Shown here: one piece after another, positions 39,546 through 49,159 of the stretch
Position numbering within the stretch: the stretch's first letter is position 1
How the letters are laid out: every line of letters begins with the position of its first letter
Assembly (NCBI GenBank): GCA_021295815.1
Contig: JAGWBQ010000007.1
Span: forward strand, 186,001-250,000
Length of the DNA stretch: 64,000 nucleotides
Reading direction: 5' to 3'
Source of the DNA: Gemmatimonadota bacterium
GTDB taxonomy: Bacteria; Gemmatimonadota; Gemmatimonadetes; Longimicrobiales; Gaopeijiaceae
Notes under the pieces: generated by a model
What the model saw: the letters and a program-made list of their open reading frames with translations, nothing else
Told to the model about the DNA's origin: nothing
The model's database searches: none
Position numbers and translations under genes: made by a program

Positions 39546-40970
39546 TCACCGGCCGACGGTGTCCGACAATTCGAGCGGAGAAGCGCTCCGATTCATCCGA
39601 GCCGAGGCGATGGCGAGCACGGTCTCGCCCAACGCCCGTTCGTCGAGCACGAGCGCCCGTCCGCGTCGGATCTCTTCCGTCATTCTGCCAAGCTCGACGC
39701 CGTTGGTTCCACCTTGAAGCACCCTCTCCAACGCCTCCCGCGCCACGCGGGAGAGAGCCTGGTGCCGGGGTTCGCCGGGCGCCGCGTCGAGCCTGTGGAG
39801 CCCAAGGTCGCGCCCCGCTCTGACGAGCTCGCTGCGAGCGGCGTTCCTCATTTCGTCGATTCGTTCCCGAGTGAGCTCCAGCTCTCCGGATCGGGCTAGC
39901 TCTAGCAGGAGCTTCCGGCGCAGCAGCCCGGTCAGGTAGTCGGCCACCTCTTCTTCTTCCGCTTCCGCGACCTGTTCGGCCAGGGCCACGCTCTCCTGTG
40001 CCAGCGCAAGTCGCACTTCGCCCAAGGTGAGTTTGGCGTCGCCGTGCGTCGCGACGATCCGGTCCGCGGCGCGGGAGGAGAGGGTCTGGCCGGGGAGGCG
40101 AGCCAGCTCGCGGACGAGCGCCGGCGCCTCTTCGAGCACCGTCACCTCGGCCCCGGCCTCGGCGTCCTCGACCATGGTCGAGTCGGCCGCCAGCCGCCGT
40201 TTGACGAGAATCATGTTCCTGATCTCGTTCTCGACCTGCTCGAAACCCAGGGCGACGCGTCGATCCAGCCTGACCACGTGCCAGCCGAGTCGGGTTTCCA
40301 CCGGGCCTCCCAACTGGCCCGGGTCGAGATCGGCGAGCGCGGCCTCGATCTCGGGGAGCATCTCCCCCTGGCCGAACTCGCCCAGGCTGCCGCCGTACTG
40401 CGCGGTGCCGGGGTCGTCGCTGAAGGCGCGGGCGAGTCGGGTGAAGTTCTCGCCGCCGCGTATCCTGGCGACAAGCTCCTCGGCGCTCTGCCGGACCAGC
40501 TCGCGATCCTCGTCCGCAGCGTTGAGCGGAAAGGCGCGGAGAATGTGGCTGGCGCTCAGACGAACCGGGGGATCGGTCTCTCGGTAGGCTCGCAGCATCT
40601 CCTCCTCGGTGACCAGAGTGTCCACCGGATAGCTCCGCACTCTGAGCGACGTGATCATCTCCTGCTCGACCAAAGGGGCCACGGCGGGATCGAAGTCGAC
40701 ACCGGCGAGTTCGGGATCGTCCGCCATCACCTCGGCCAACACTACGTAGTCCGCCCATGCCAGGGTGATGCTCGCGATGGCGTTCACATCGGCCGGGACG
40801 CTCTCGATGGCGGTTACGATATCGACCACTTCGTCCACGGTGAGCGTGAAATCGCCGATGCTGCCGACAGCGGATTCGGGCGGTGCGTCGGCGCAGCCGC
40901 CGGCGACCAGAATCCAAGTCAGCGGAAGGCGGGCGAGTCGGGTCGCGCTCGGGAAGGAAATTCTCTTCAC
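39546..40970 (-). CDS. Parvulin-type peptidyl-prolyl isomerase lipoprotein
   Basis: 474 residues. Lipobox VAGGC (Cys26) after a hydrophobic signal. An N-terminal helical region (about 40-125) leads to a parvulin domain at about 140-245 ([61 protein letters not shown]). The C-terminal half is helical and Glu/Ala/Arg-rich, likely a chaperone-like wing. This is the PrsA/PpiD-like arrangement. Clustered with surA, it probably assists folding of exported proteins; the substrate is unknown. Confidence 0.85.
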   Translation of the reverse strand: MKRISFPSATRLARLPLTWILVAGGCADAPPESAVGSIGDFTLTVDEVVDIVTAIESVPADVNAIASITLAWADYVVLAEVMADDPELAGVDFDPAVAPLVEQEMITSLRVRSYPVDTLVTEEEMLRAYRETDPPVRLSASHILRAFPLNAADEDRELVRQSAEELVARIRGGENFTRLARAFSDDPGTAQYGGSLGEFGQGEMLPEIEAALADLDPGQLGGPVETRLGWHVVRLDRRVALGFEQVENEIRNMILVKRRLAADSTMVEDAEAGAEVTVLEEAPALVRELARLPGQTLSSRAADRIVATHGDAKLTLGEVRLALAQESVALAEQVAEAEEEEVADYLTGLLRRKLLLELARSGELELTRERIDEMRNAARSELVRAGRDLGLHRLDAAPGEPRHQALSRVAREALERVLQGGTNGVELGRMTEEIRRGRALVLDERALGETVLAIASARMNRSASPLELSDTVGR

Positions 40971-41077
40971 TCGGGTTCGGGGGTTCTTGGAGTGTGCGAC
41001 GCAGGTCCGACCGTACGGCCGGCCTTCCCTCGTCGGGCTTGCGGGTGCTGGCGCCGACCCTTCAAGCTAGCTAAATC

Positions 41078-44000
41078 TCACGCGTCGGCGGCCTGCGCCT
41101 CCAGGGCGAGGCAGGCGGTCTCGACCGGCGACCGCCGACCGCCGTCCACGATTACTATCGAGAGCGGATCGATGCGTGCGATCTCGACCGTTGCGTCGCG
41201 CTTCCTGAGGACGGGTCCGAAGGCCGCGACCCGAGGGTCGGCCCGGGTGTGGAAGTTGATGCGCGCCCGGTTTCCGGTCACCGTCACGCTCTCCGCGCCG
41301 ACCTCCTTCCCGCTCACGCGCAGCTCCGCCGAATCGAAGAGGCGTTCCACCTCTCGAGGCGGCCTTCCGCACCGGTCGCGCAGCTCCGCCCGCAGTTCGA
41401 CGATCTCCCGCCGTGCGCCCGCGCCGGAGAGACGACGGTAGAAGTGGAGCTTCTGGGACGCTTCGCCGGTGTATGCGTCCGGCAGAAAGGCAGGCCCGTC
41501 GAGGGTGACCAGCGGATCCGGCCAAAGCTTGGGCTTCTCGATGCCGCGCACCCTGGCGACGACCTTCTTGAGAAGTCGCATGTAGGCGTCGAGGCCGATA
41601 CGTTCCGCGAAACCGGACTGCTCCGCGCCGAGGACGTTGCCCGCGCCTCTCAGTTCCAGATCCTTGAGTGCGATGGTATAGCCTGCACCGAGCTCGATGT
41701 TCCGTTCCAGCACCCTCAGCCTGCGCTCCGCCTCGAGCTCCACCTCGTCGGGGATCAACAGATAGCAGTGCGCACGTCGGTCCGACCGTCCCACCCGCCC
41801 CCGGATCTGGTAGAGCTGGGCGAGGCCGAAGCGGTCGGCGCGATCCACGATCAGGGTGTTTGCGTTGGGTACGTCGAGGCCGTTCTCGATGATGGAAGAG
41901 CAGACCAGCACGTCGGCTGATCCGGTCACGAAGCCGTGCATGGCCTCGTCGAGCTCGGCCACCGTCATCCGTCCGTGAGCGACCGCCACCTCGGCTCCGG
42001 GCGCCAGTGCGCGGACGCGCTCGGCGACGGTGAAGATGGAGTCGATGCGGTTGTGAAGAAGATAGGTCTGCCCGCCGCGATCCAGCTCCCGCCCGACGGC
42101 TTCGGCGACGATGTCGTCGATCCAGGGCATGACGTGCGTGAAGATGGGCAGCCTGTCGCGGGGCGGCGTGCGAATGAGCGAGAGGTCGCGGAGGCCCGAG
42201 AGCGCCATGTGCAGCGTGCGCGGGATAGGGGTCGCCGAGAGCGTCAGCACGTCCAGGGAGCTCCGCAGGGCCTTGAGCTTCTCCTTCTGGCGAACGCCGA
42301 AGCGCTGTTCCTCGTCGATGATCAGCAGTCCGAGGTCCTTGAAGATCACGTCGCCGGAGAGGAGCCTGTGGGTGCCGACGACGATATCGACCTCTCCACC
42401 GGCGAGCCCCGCGAGAACGGACCGCCGCTCGGCTGGAGAGCGGAAGCGTGAGAGCGTGCCGATCGCGACAGGATATCCGGCCAGCCGCTCTTCGAGCGTG
42501 CGACGATGCTGTTCGGCGAGGACTGTGGTCGGGGCGAGGAACGCCACCTGCTTGCTGTCCTGAACCGCCTTGAACGCGGCCCGCACCGCCACCTCGGTCT
42601 TGCCGTAGCCCGCGTCGCCGCAGATCAGACGGTCCATGGGCCGGGCCCGCTCCATGTCGCGCTTCACCTCGATCGTCGCTTGGCGCTGGTCCGGCGTGTC
42701 CTTGAAGGGGAAGGACGACTCCATCTCGCGTTGCCAGCGGGAGTCGGGCGAGAAGGCGAAGGCGACGGCGGCCTCTCGCCGAGCTTGAAGGTCGAGGAGC
42801 TCGGAGGTCATCTCGGCGATGCGCGCTTCGGTCCGAGCGCATTGGCTGCGCCAGCGCCTGCCGCCGATGCGGTGGAGCGAGGGGGGTGCGGAGTCCTCGT
42901 TCACTCCTACCCAGCGTTCGATCCGATCGACGCGGTCCACCGGAAGCTGGAGCCGGTCGCCGCCCGCGTATTCGATCACGAGCGACTCGATGGTCGTGCC
43001 GGCGATCTCCGCCTGTTCGAGCCCCACGAACCGGCCCACACCGTGATCCATGTGCACCACGTATTCGCCGGGCTTGAGCTGAGCGAGGCTCTCGACCGAT
43101 ACCTTTCCCCTGAATCGACGCGAGCTGCGCCGCCGGCGCGGACGCTCGAAGATCTCGTGGTCGTTGAGGACGCGAAGACCGCCCTCCGGCAGGTCGATCT
43201 CGAAGCCGCCACCCAGCACGCCCAGACTGAGCGTGGTCCCGGCCGGAATGCGTTTCTCGCCCAAGATCTCCTCGAGGCGGTCGAGCTGTCCGGGCCCGTC
43301 GCAGAGGATGAGCGTCCGACTCCCGGTGTCCTCGCCGGTGCGCAGGTAGTCCTCCAGGTCCCGCATGTTGCGCCGGATGCGCGGCGGCGGGCGGCCCTCG
43401 AGGTCGATCGGGCTGTGGCAGCCGCGGAGGCGGCCGTTGCCGGATTCCGCGCCGAGCGGCTCTTCCGAAACCGTTACCCAGCCGTACTGGCGACCCATTT
43501 CCCGGAAGGTCAGGGGATCGAGGAAGAGTTCGCCCGGTTCCGGCGCGGACTCGGCGGCGCCGCCGAGCGCGGCGTAGCGCTTGGTAACCCGTTCCCACGC
43601 CTTCACCGCCGCCTTCTCGACGCTGAAGTCTCCGAGTCGGGCGAAAACGGCGTTCGGAGGCAGAAGGTCCGGCAAAGAGGACTTGGCGACAGCCTCTCCG
43701 GCTTCGGTGCCGGTCCGGAAGTCGACCGGGAGGAGCTGCGCTTCCTGAGTGTTCGTGCGCGAGAGCTGGTCGGTGGGATCGAAGGTGCGAATCGATCTGA
43801 TCTCGTCGTCCCAGAACTCCACGCGGACGGGATCGTTGGACGCCACCGTGTAGAAGTCGATGATGCCGCCGCGCACGGCGAATTGGCCAACCTCTTCGAC
43901 CACCGGCGCTCTCTCGTAGCCGCGACTCGAGAGATCGTCGACGAGTCGCGCATGGCCGTATCCGTCGCCGACGCGGAGCCTGAGCTTGAGCGACGCAAGC

Positions 44001-44203
44001 GCTTCCGGTACGGTAAGCTTCTCCTGAAGGGCTCGAGGTGTGGCGAGGAGGATGCCGCACTCGTTCGAGAGGACGGCTTCGACCGCCTCCACACGAAGCG
44101 AGCTGATCTCCGCCTGCTCCCTGCCTATCTCGTAGGGCAGGGACTCGCGTTGCGGGTAGAGCCGCCACTCGGGACGGTCGTCTCCTAAGACCGTCTCCGA
44201 CAC
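41078..44203 (-). CDS. mfd: Transcription-repair coupling factor Mfd (annotated from first usable start)
   Basis: 1041 residues from the first standard in-frame start, GTG at 44203. Order: UvrB-like domains (VVEEVGQFAVRGGIIDFYT), RNA polymerase interaction domain with GEYVVHMDHGVGRFVGLEQ, a superfamily 2 translocase (LICGDAGYGKTEVAVRAAF Walker A, LLIIDEEQRFGV DEEQ box, TLSATPIPRTL, VLVCSSIIENGLDVPNANTLI) and a C-terminal TRCF domain. Mfd removes stalled RNA polymerase and recruits UvrA. The conserved N-terminus continues in the same frame upstream to 44440, beyond which a TAA stands before an ATG with a good ribosome site, so the true start is unclear (see the upstream feature). Confidence 0.95.
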   Translation of the reverse strand: MSETVLGDDRPEWRLYPQRESLPYEIGREQAEISSLRVEAVEAVLSNECGILLATPRALQEKLTVPEALASLKLRLRVGDGYGHARLVDDLSSRGYERAPVVEEVGQFAVRGGIIDFYTVASNDPVRVEFWDDEIRSIRTFDPTDQLSRTNTQEAQLLPVDFRTGTEAGEAVAKSSLPDLLPPNAVFARLGDFSVEKAAVKAWERVTKRYAALGGAAESAPEPGELFLDPLTFREMGRQYGWVTVSEEPLGAESGNGRLRGCHSPIDLEGRPPPRIRRNMRDLEDYLRTGEDTGSRTLILCDGPGQLDRLEEILGEKRIPAGTTLSLGVLGGGFEIDLPEGGLRVLNDHEIFERPRRRRSSRRFRGKVSVESLAQLKPGEYVVHMDHGVGRFVGLEQAEIAGTTIESLVIEYAGGDRLQLPVDRVDRIERWVGVNEDSAPPSLHRIGGRRWRSQCARTEARIAEMTSELLDLQARREAAVAFAFSPDSRWQREMESSFPFKDTPDQRQATIEVKRDMERARPMDRLICGDAGYGKTEVAVRAAFKAVQDSKQVAFLAPTTVLAEQHRRTLEERLAGYPVAIGTLSRFRSPAERRSVLAGLAGGEVDIVVGTHRLLSGDVIFKDLGLLIIDEEQRFGVRQKEKLKALRSSLDVLTLSATPIPRTLHMALSGLRDLSLIRTPPRDRLPIFTHVMPWIDDIVAEAVGRELDRGGQTYLLHNRIDSIFTVAERVRALAPGAEVAVAHGRMTVAELDEAMHGFVTGSADVLVCSSIIENGLDVPNANTLIVDRADRFGLAQLYQIRGRVGRSDRRAHCYLLIPDEVELEAERRLRVLERNIELGAGYTIALKDLELRGAGNVLGAEQSGFAERIGLDAYMRLLKKVVARVRGIEKPKLWPDPLVTLDGPAFLPDAYTGEASQKLHFYRRLSGAGARREIVELRAELRDRCGRPPREVERLFDSAELRVSGKEVGAESVTVTGNRARINFHTRADPRVAAFGPVLRKRDATVEIARIDPLSIVIVDGGRRSPVETACLALEAQAADA

Positions 44204-44464
44204 GGTCTCGAGATCGGCGTCGATCCCGGATATCTCGGAAGGCGACGGAGCGACGCCTACGAAGATCCGATCCGGATTGGCCCGCCGGAGCGCGAAGAGC
44301 AGGAGAGAGCCGAGAGAGCCGACCGCTCCGCGAACGGGCGTGATCTCGCCGGGGTCGGGAAGCGAACCCGAGAGCTCGCGTACCGGCTCGCCGCGCGCGA
44401 TGGAGTCGAGCAGTAGCCTGTCTCCGCCGATCCGCAGCTCTTAGAAGCCCGTGGCTGAGCCCAT
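44204..44464 (-). other. Conserved mfd N-terminus upstream of the first usable start, cut by a stop codon
   Basis: In the mfd frame, 79 codons (44440-44204) encode Mfd-like N-terminal sequence (ELSGSLPDPGEITPVRG, GSLGSLLLFALRRANPDRIFVG) that would bring the protein to the usual ~1120 residues. No ATG, GTG or TTG lies in this stretch. Just before it is TAA (44443-44441), and seven codons further up an in-frame ATG (44464) follows GGGAGA by 8 bases. Either a CTG at 44437 starts the protein, the sequence contains an error, or the gene carries a nonsense change. Confidence 0.7.
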
Positions 44465-44635
44465 GGCGAAACTCTCCCGACCGCCGAGAGCCGCGCAGCA
44501 GCTGCGCCCGGTACGATGAGGTGTGATTTTCATCGCTGTTCGCCCGCTGAGCGAAACCGAGCGCAGGGTCCGGCGCGGATGTGGCGTCGCACTGCCGTGG
44601 CAGGTCCTGTCCACGGGTGGTTTGGGCGTGTGATC

Positions 44636-45205
44636 CTAGAGCGTGGAATCCAGGCTGATCTGGTGCCCGCAGAGGGTGCCGGTGGCCGAGCCGCTTACGA
44701 CCAGGTCGGTATCGACCGTCACTGTGATGTTGAGCGAGGCCGAGCAGTCGCCGGTGCGCGTGCCGACTTCCCACGAAAAGTCGCCGCTAAGCAGGTTGGT
44801 GATCGTGATGCCGGTCTCCCCCACGGAGAAGTTGCCTGCGAAGGTGAGACTGGGGTTGCCGTTCACGGTGAAGACGAGTCCGTCCTGGCTCACGACGCAC
44901 GCCACCGGCACCATGGTAAAGCTCCAACTGCCGGAGAGTCCGTCGCCACCCGGTGTCAACGAACCTTCTACGGTTGCGGCTCCGCCTGCCGGGCAGGGAA
45001 CCTGCTGCAGGACCGTAAGCGCCTCGATAAGGGAGACGTCCGAAGGGATTATCGTCTGCAGCCCGGTGGCCAGGGTGGTGGCCTCCTGGGCGGTGAGGGT
45101 CTCCTCTTCGGGGGGCACGAGGGTGGAGTCGCCGCAGGCGACGGGAGCGAGGACGAGGCCGCAGAGGGCGAGGGAGGCCGCGAGCTTGCGAGTGTTCTTG
45201 AGCAT
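44636..45205 (-). CDS. Small lipoprotein of unknown function, paralog of the gene upstream
   Basis: 189 residues. Lipobox APVAC (Cys24) after a good signal. A short helix (residues ~37-70, AQEATTLATGLQTII) is followed by about twelve beta-strands with Gly/Ser/Thr-rich turns (GDGLSGSWSFTMVPVACVV, GDFSWEVGTRTGDCSASLNITVTVD) and the tail SGSATGTLCG. Four Cys positions and the tail are shared with the gene at 45267-45896. No known domain. The two genes lie in tandem, 61 bases apart. Confidence 0.7.
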   Translation of the reverse strand: MLKNTRKLAASLALCGLVLAPVACGDSTLVPPEEETLTAQEATTLATGLQTIIPSDVSLIEALTVLQQVPCPAGGAATVEGSLTPGGDGLSGSWSFTMVPVACVVSQDGLVFTVNGNPSLTFAGNFSVGETGITITNLLSGDFSWEVGTRTGDCSASLNITVTVDTDLVVSGSATGTLCGHQISLDSTL

Positions 45206-45266
45206 TTTCGGTTCTTCCTGATTCGTGAGTGTGAGTGGGGTAACGACGCCGGCGAAATGGGGCGGT

Positions 45267-45896
45267 CTACGGATTCCCGACGGGGTACCCGCAAAGGGTG
45301 CCTTGAACGCTGCCCGAGGAGGACGCTTGGTCCGTGAGAGATTGAACGGTTTCGACGTCCACCGAGACGATACAGGCGCCCGTGCGGTCGCCTATCCACC
45401 AGTCGAGGGTGCCGCGCGCCCAGTAGGAGCCCGCGAGGGCGTCGTCCGCCGCCGTATAATATCCTTCGCCCGACACCGATCCGTCAATAGCGAAGGCGAC
45501 ACCGCCTCCCGAGATCAGGCATTGGTTCGCCGAGATTTCAAAGGTGTAGGCGGTCGAGTCGGCCGATGTGGCGGAGGTGCCGGTGATCGACACGTCGCCC
45601 TCGATCGAGCAGTCGAGGTATATGGAGGCTTCCTCCCTTACGCCGCCGGGGGCCGCCCACACGCCCATCTCGGAAAAGGCGTCGTTCAGGGCTGCGATCT
45701 GAGCGGCCGGCAACTCGCCCTCGGGGGCAGTCGGATCCGCGCTGCATGATGACCCGACGAAAAGCGCAGCGGCTGCGAAAGCCGGGATCGCGACCGACGG
45801 GGAACGCCACGCGAGCGGTCTTGCGGCAGGGAGCCGTGCCAACGGTCTCGCCTCTGGCGCTGCGGTCGGTCCCCGACCTCTGGACGAAGACGTCAT
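45267..45896 (-). CDS. Small lipoprotein of unknown function, paralog of the gene downstream
   Basis: 209 residues. An unusually long Arg/Ala/Pro-rich N-terminus precedes the hydrophobic core and lipobox VGSSC (Cys51), so the true start may be later. The mature protein copies the neighbour's plan: a short helix (AAQIAALNDAFSEMG), beta-strands with ISANQCLISGGGVAFAIDG, GTLDWWIGDRTGACIVSVDV and the tail SGSVQGTLCG. Cysteine spacing matches the paralog. It is divergent from the DUF58 gene. No function is assignable. Confidence 0.65.
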   Translation of the reverse strand: MTSSSRGRGPTAAPEARPLARLPAARPLAWRSPSVAIPAFAAAALFVGSSCSADPTAPEGELPAAQIAALNDAFSEMGVWAAPGGVREEASIYLDCSIEGDVSITGTSATSADSTAYTFEISANQCLISGGGVAFAIDGSVSGEGYYTAADDALAGSYWARGTLDWWIGDRTGACIVSVDVETVQSLTDQASSSGSVQGTLCGYPVGNP

Positions 45897-45897
45897 A

Positions 45898-45909
45898 TGT
45901 AGTGCTACA
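45898..45909. promoter_or_regulatory. 12-base palindrome just before the lipoprotein start
   Basis: TGTAG-TG-CTACA, a near-perfect palindrome (5-base arms), begins one base upstream of the ATG at 45896 in the 93-base divergent gap with the DUF58 gene. It could be an operator or a translational hairpin; one copy only, so support is weak. Confidence 0.25.
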
Positions 45910-45989
45910 CCACCCGCTCCCGTCCGGTCCGAAGTTCGACGTCGCCTCGTCGGCTACCCGCATCGGGGCGCCGGGCCTATCTTCCCCCC

Positions 45990-46916
45990 GTGTCGACACC
46001 TGCCGCGCTACCCGATACCGCACGCCCCGATCTTGCCGATCCCGCGACCTTGGCGGAGATCGGCGGCATTGAACTGGTCGCCGAGGCCGTGGTGAGCGGC
46101 TTCCTAATGGGGCTGCACCGTTCGCCCAAACGCGGCTTCTCGGCTGAGTTCGCCGAATCGCGCCAGTACCGGCCCGGCGACGACACCCGATACCTCGACT
46201 GGCGGATGTTCGGCAGGACCGACCGCTACTTCGTCAAGCAGTTTCAGGAGGAGACCAACCTGCGCGCCGAGCTCGTCGTCGACGCCAGCGCCTCCATGGA
46301 GTGGTCCTCCGATCCGTCTCGTCTGCCCGCGAAGCTATGGTACGCGAGCCATCTGGGGGCCTGCATCTCGCTCATACTGCTTCGCCAGGGGGACGCGGTC
46401 GGCTCGATCGCGTTCAGCGACCGGGTCACGTCGAGAATCCGGGCGCGCGGCGGACGCAGGCAGTGGCGCGAGATCACCTTGGCGTTGTCCGGGCTTCGCG
46501 GCGGAGGCGGCTCCGGAGCAGAAGGGGCGCTGCGGGACGTCGCCCGACGTCTGCACAAGAGCGGCATGGTGGTGCTTATCTCGGACCTGCTTGTCGACGC
46601 CGAGGAGACCATCGACGCCTGCCGCTTCCTTCGCCACCGAGGCCACGAGGTCATCGTGTTCCACGTCATGGACCCGGGAGAGCGAGACCTGCCGGCGAGT
46701 TCGGAGGCGAAGTTCGTGGATCCGGAGACCGGCAAGGAGAGCGTAGTCAACGTCGCGGACCTGCGCGCCGAATACCGGACCGCGGTCGAGGATGCCGTGG
46801 CCGAATGGAGGCGAGCCTTCGGCCCCTTCGGGATCGACTATCATCTGGTCGGTACGGACGAACCGCTCGCGACGGCCCTCCGGGCGGCGTTGGTCAAGCG
46901 CGAACGTTTGGGATAG
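45990..46916 (+). CDS. DUF58 domain protein
   Basis: 308 residues from a GTG. The DUF58 signature is clear: SPKRGFSAEFAESRQYRPGDDTRYLDWRMFGRTDRYFVKQFQEE, followed by a von Willebrand A-like strand with a MIDAS-type DASAS (ELVVDASASMEW), and LVLISDLLVDAEETIDAC. Cytoplasmic, no membrane helix. Such genes normally pair with a MoxR AAA ATPase and with BatA-like membrane proteins; the BatA-like gene follows 6 bases later, but no MoxR gene is in the window. Confidence 0.9.
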   Translation: MSTPAALPDTARPDLADPATLAEIGGIELVAEAVVSGFLMGLHRSPKRGFSAEFAESRQYRPGDDTRYLDWRMFGRTDRYFVKQFQEETNLRAELVVDASASMEWSSDPSRLPAKLWYASHLGACISLILLRQGDAVGSIAFSDRVTSRIRARGGRRQWREITLALSGLRGGGGSGAEGALRDVARRLHKSGMVVLISDLLVDAEETIDACRFLRHRGHEVIVFHVMDPGERDLPASSEAKFVDPETGKESVVNVADLRAEYRTAVEDAVAEWRRAFGPFGIDYHLVGTDEPLATALRAALVKRERLG

Positions 46917-46922
46917 CGGCTA

Positions 46923-48980
46923 TTGGGCGCACTGAATCCCACGCTGCTCTTCGCGGCCGCCCTGGTGGCGGTGCCGGTGCTCCTCCACCTCCTCCACCGA
47001 CGCGATGCGGACACCTTCGTCTTCCCCGCGCTCCGCTACCTGGTACGCACCGAGCGCGATCGCTCCCGTCGCATACGGCTGCGGCAGCTAATTCTGCTAG
47101 CTCTGCGCACGGCGGTGGTGCTTGTGCTGGCGCTCGCGGCCGCTCGTCTCTACCTGAGGTCCGGCACGGGGGGTCATCCTCCCACGGCGGTTGCGCTGGT
47201 GATCGACAACTCGCTCAGCAGCGGACTGGTGCGCGGTGAGGACCGGGTGCTCGACGGCTTGGTCGATCTGGCTCGGGTCACGCTCGATCTCGCCGGTGAG
47301 GACGACCGCTTCTGGATGATCAGGGCGGGAGAACCTTGGATGCCCGCGACCCCGCTCCGGGCCCGAGAGGCGGTGGCCGAGCTTGCGAATATCCGTCCCT
47401 CGGACGCTCGAGGTGACGCCCGCGCCGCGCTGGCGAAGGCTCGGGCTCTGCTCGAAGAGACAGAGTTCGCGCACCACGAGATCCACTTCCTGTCCGACAT
47501 GCAGGCCACCGCCTTCGACGCGGACGCCCCGCCGGAATCCGAGGAGGCGGGCTCCGGACCGGAGGCACGCATCCCCCTTATAGCGCCGGCGCCGCCGGAG
47601 GCCGCAGGCGACAACCGGGGCGTGGTCTCGGTCGTCGTGGGCGGCGGAGCAGCTCCGGTGGTCGGCACCCGAGCCGAGGTGGCGGTCACTGCAGGACCGG
47701 GCGTCGGCGGAAAGGAGACGCAGGTCAGGGTGGCGACCGCCGACCTGGTGCGCGGCGTGCTCGACCTGACACCCGGGGCCGCCGGGCGGATCGAGCTGCC
47801 CCGGACCGCAGCAGGCTGGACATCGGGCTATGCCGAGATCGAGCCCGACCGGCTTCGCGCCGACGATCGCCGCTACTTCGTCTTCGAGGCCGCCCCACCC
47901 ACCACGGTCGCCACCGCTGGCCCGGTGGGCATGTTCGTCGCCGAGGCTCTCGCAGTGCTGGGCGAGGCGGGGCGGATCTCCCGCTCACCGCCCGACGGAG
48001 CCGACCTCCTGGTAAGCGCGGACGGCGTTCCGGGACGCGTGAACGGAAATGGTGCGACGCTGGTCCTGCCGCCGGCCGACGCCGCGCGCCTCCCGGCCCT
48101 GAACCGACGACTGGTAGGGATGGGCATCGGCTGGCGGCTGGAGAGGAGGGCGTTGACGGGCGGAGCCGCGCTCGAAGGGATGAAGCTGCCGGAGCCGCTC
48201 GATGGTACGCGAGTGGACCGAGCCTACGGGCTGGTCCCCGTCGAAGGCGCTGACGACCCGGGGCGCGTGCTCGCGGAGCTGGCCGGGGAAGCCTGGGCGG
48301 TGGAGGGTCGCGACAACCGAGGGGGGCGCTTCCTCCTGCTGGCGTCGCCTCTCGACGAACGCTCCACTTCGTTGCCGGTCTCGGCCGGCATGGTTCCGTT
48401 CTTCAACTGGATCGTCGGCCAGTGGACGCGGAGGGGCGCCGACGGGGGCCGCTTCGCCGAGCGCTTGGCGGGCGAACCGCTGCCCACTCCGCCAGGTGTG
48501 ACGGCGGTGCGCCTGCCGTCCGGGCGGATCCGACCCGTGGACGGCGCGAGAACCCTGCGTGAGACCGGCGAGGCGGGACTCTACGCGTTCCTGATCGGCG
48601 GGGCTGAGGTGCCGGTCTCGGACTCCACCGCCCCTGAGGTTTCGGGCGGCGGCGGCACGAACCCGGGCGGCACCAACTCCGTCACCTCGGCTTCGAGCGC
48701 CGTGAGCGTTGGTGGCGATCCTGGCGCCGAGCTTCTCCACTCTTGGGCGGCGGTGGTCCCGGACCCCAGGGAATCCGACCTTACACCGCTTTCCGAAGAC
48801 GATGTCCGGGATCTGGCCGGAGTGGAAATCGCGGGCGACGCCCAGGAATGGGCCGACCTCGTCTTTCGCAGCCGGAGAGGACCCGAGCTCTGGCGCCTCC
48901 TGCTCGGAGCGGGATTGATCCTCCTCGTGCTCGAAGGTCTGGTCGCAGCGTCGACGGCGAGGGGAAGACGAAGCGGATGA
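46923..48980 (+). CDS. BatA-like (aerotolerance N-terminal domain) membrane protein
   Basis: 685 residues from a TTG. Residues 1-75 are the BatA N-terminal domain: LLFAAALVAVPVLLHLLHRRDADTFVFPALRYL, then a second helix (LRTAVVLVLALAAARLYL). A vWA-like domain follows with VIDNSLSSGL in place of a perfect MIDAS DxSxS. The long periplasmic-type region ends in one helix (LLLGAGLILLVLEGLV). The DUF58/BatA pair is widespread and of unclear function, with suggested roles in envelope protein assembly. It follows the DUF58 gene by 6 bases. Confidence 0.82.
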   Translation: MGALNPTLLFAAALVAVPVLLHLLHRRDADTFVFPALRYLVRTERDRSRRIRLRQLILLALRTAVVLVLALAAARLYLRSGTGGHPPTAVALVIDNSLSSGLVRGEDRVLDGLVDLARVTLDLAGEDDRFWMIRAGEPWMPATPLRAREAVAELANIRPSDARGDARAALAKARALLEETEFAHHEIHFLSDMQATAFDADAPPESEEAGSGPEARIPLIAPAPPEAAGDNRGVVSVVVGGGAAPVVGTRAEVAVTAGPGVGGKETQVRVATADLVRGVLDLTPGAAGRIELPRTAAGWTSGYAEIEPDRLRADDRRYFVFEAAPPTTVATAGPVGMFVAEALAVLGEAGRISRSPPDGADLLVSADGVPGRVNGNGATLVLPPADAARLPALNRRLVGMGIGWRLERRALTGGAALEGMKLPEPLDGTRVDRAYGLVPVEGADDPGRVLAELAGEAWAVEGRDNRGGRFLLLASPLDERSTSLPVSAGMVPFFNWIVGQWTRRGADGGRFAERLAGEPLPTPPGVTAVRLPSGRIRPVDGARTLRETGEAGLYAFLIGGAEVPVSDSTAPEVSGGGGTNPGGTNSVTSASSAVSVGGDPGAELLHSWAAVVPDPRESDLTPLSEDDVRDLAGVEIAGDAQEWADLVFRSRRGPELWRLLLGAGLILLVLEGLVAASTARGRRSG

Positions 48981-49159
48981 GGGCGGGACCTCGAGCAAAC
49001 CGGGGACGAAGCCACCGGCGGCAGCGCGACGTTGCATCCGCGCCGACGCCGGACTCGGTGGCGGCGGCTCGAACTTGCACTCAGGCGTTTGCGGGATAAC
49101 TTGAGCTTCAAGGTGGTCGTCACCCCACTGGCCGAGATCACCAACGGGAGGAGAGCCGG

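Noticed and set aside
41067-44774. A 1235-codon open frame on the minus strand offset from mfd
   Set aside because: Its product is Arg/Gly/Ser-rich low-complexity sequence with no domains, while the overlapping frame gives a complete Mfd. High GC leaves such shadow frames open.
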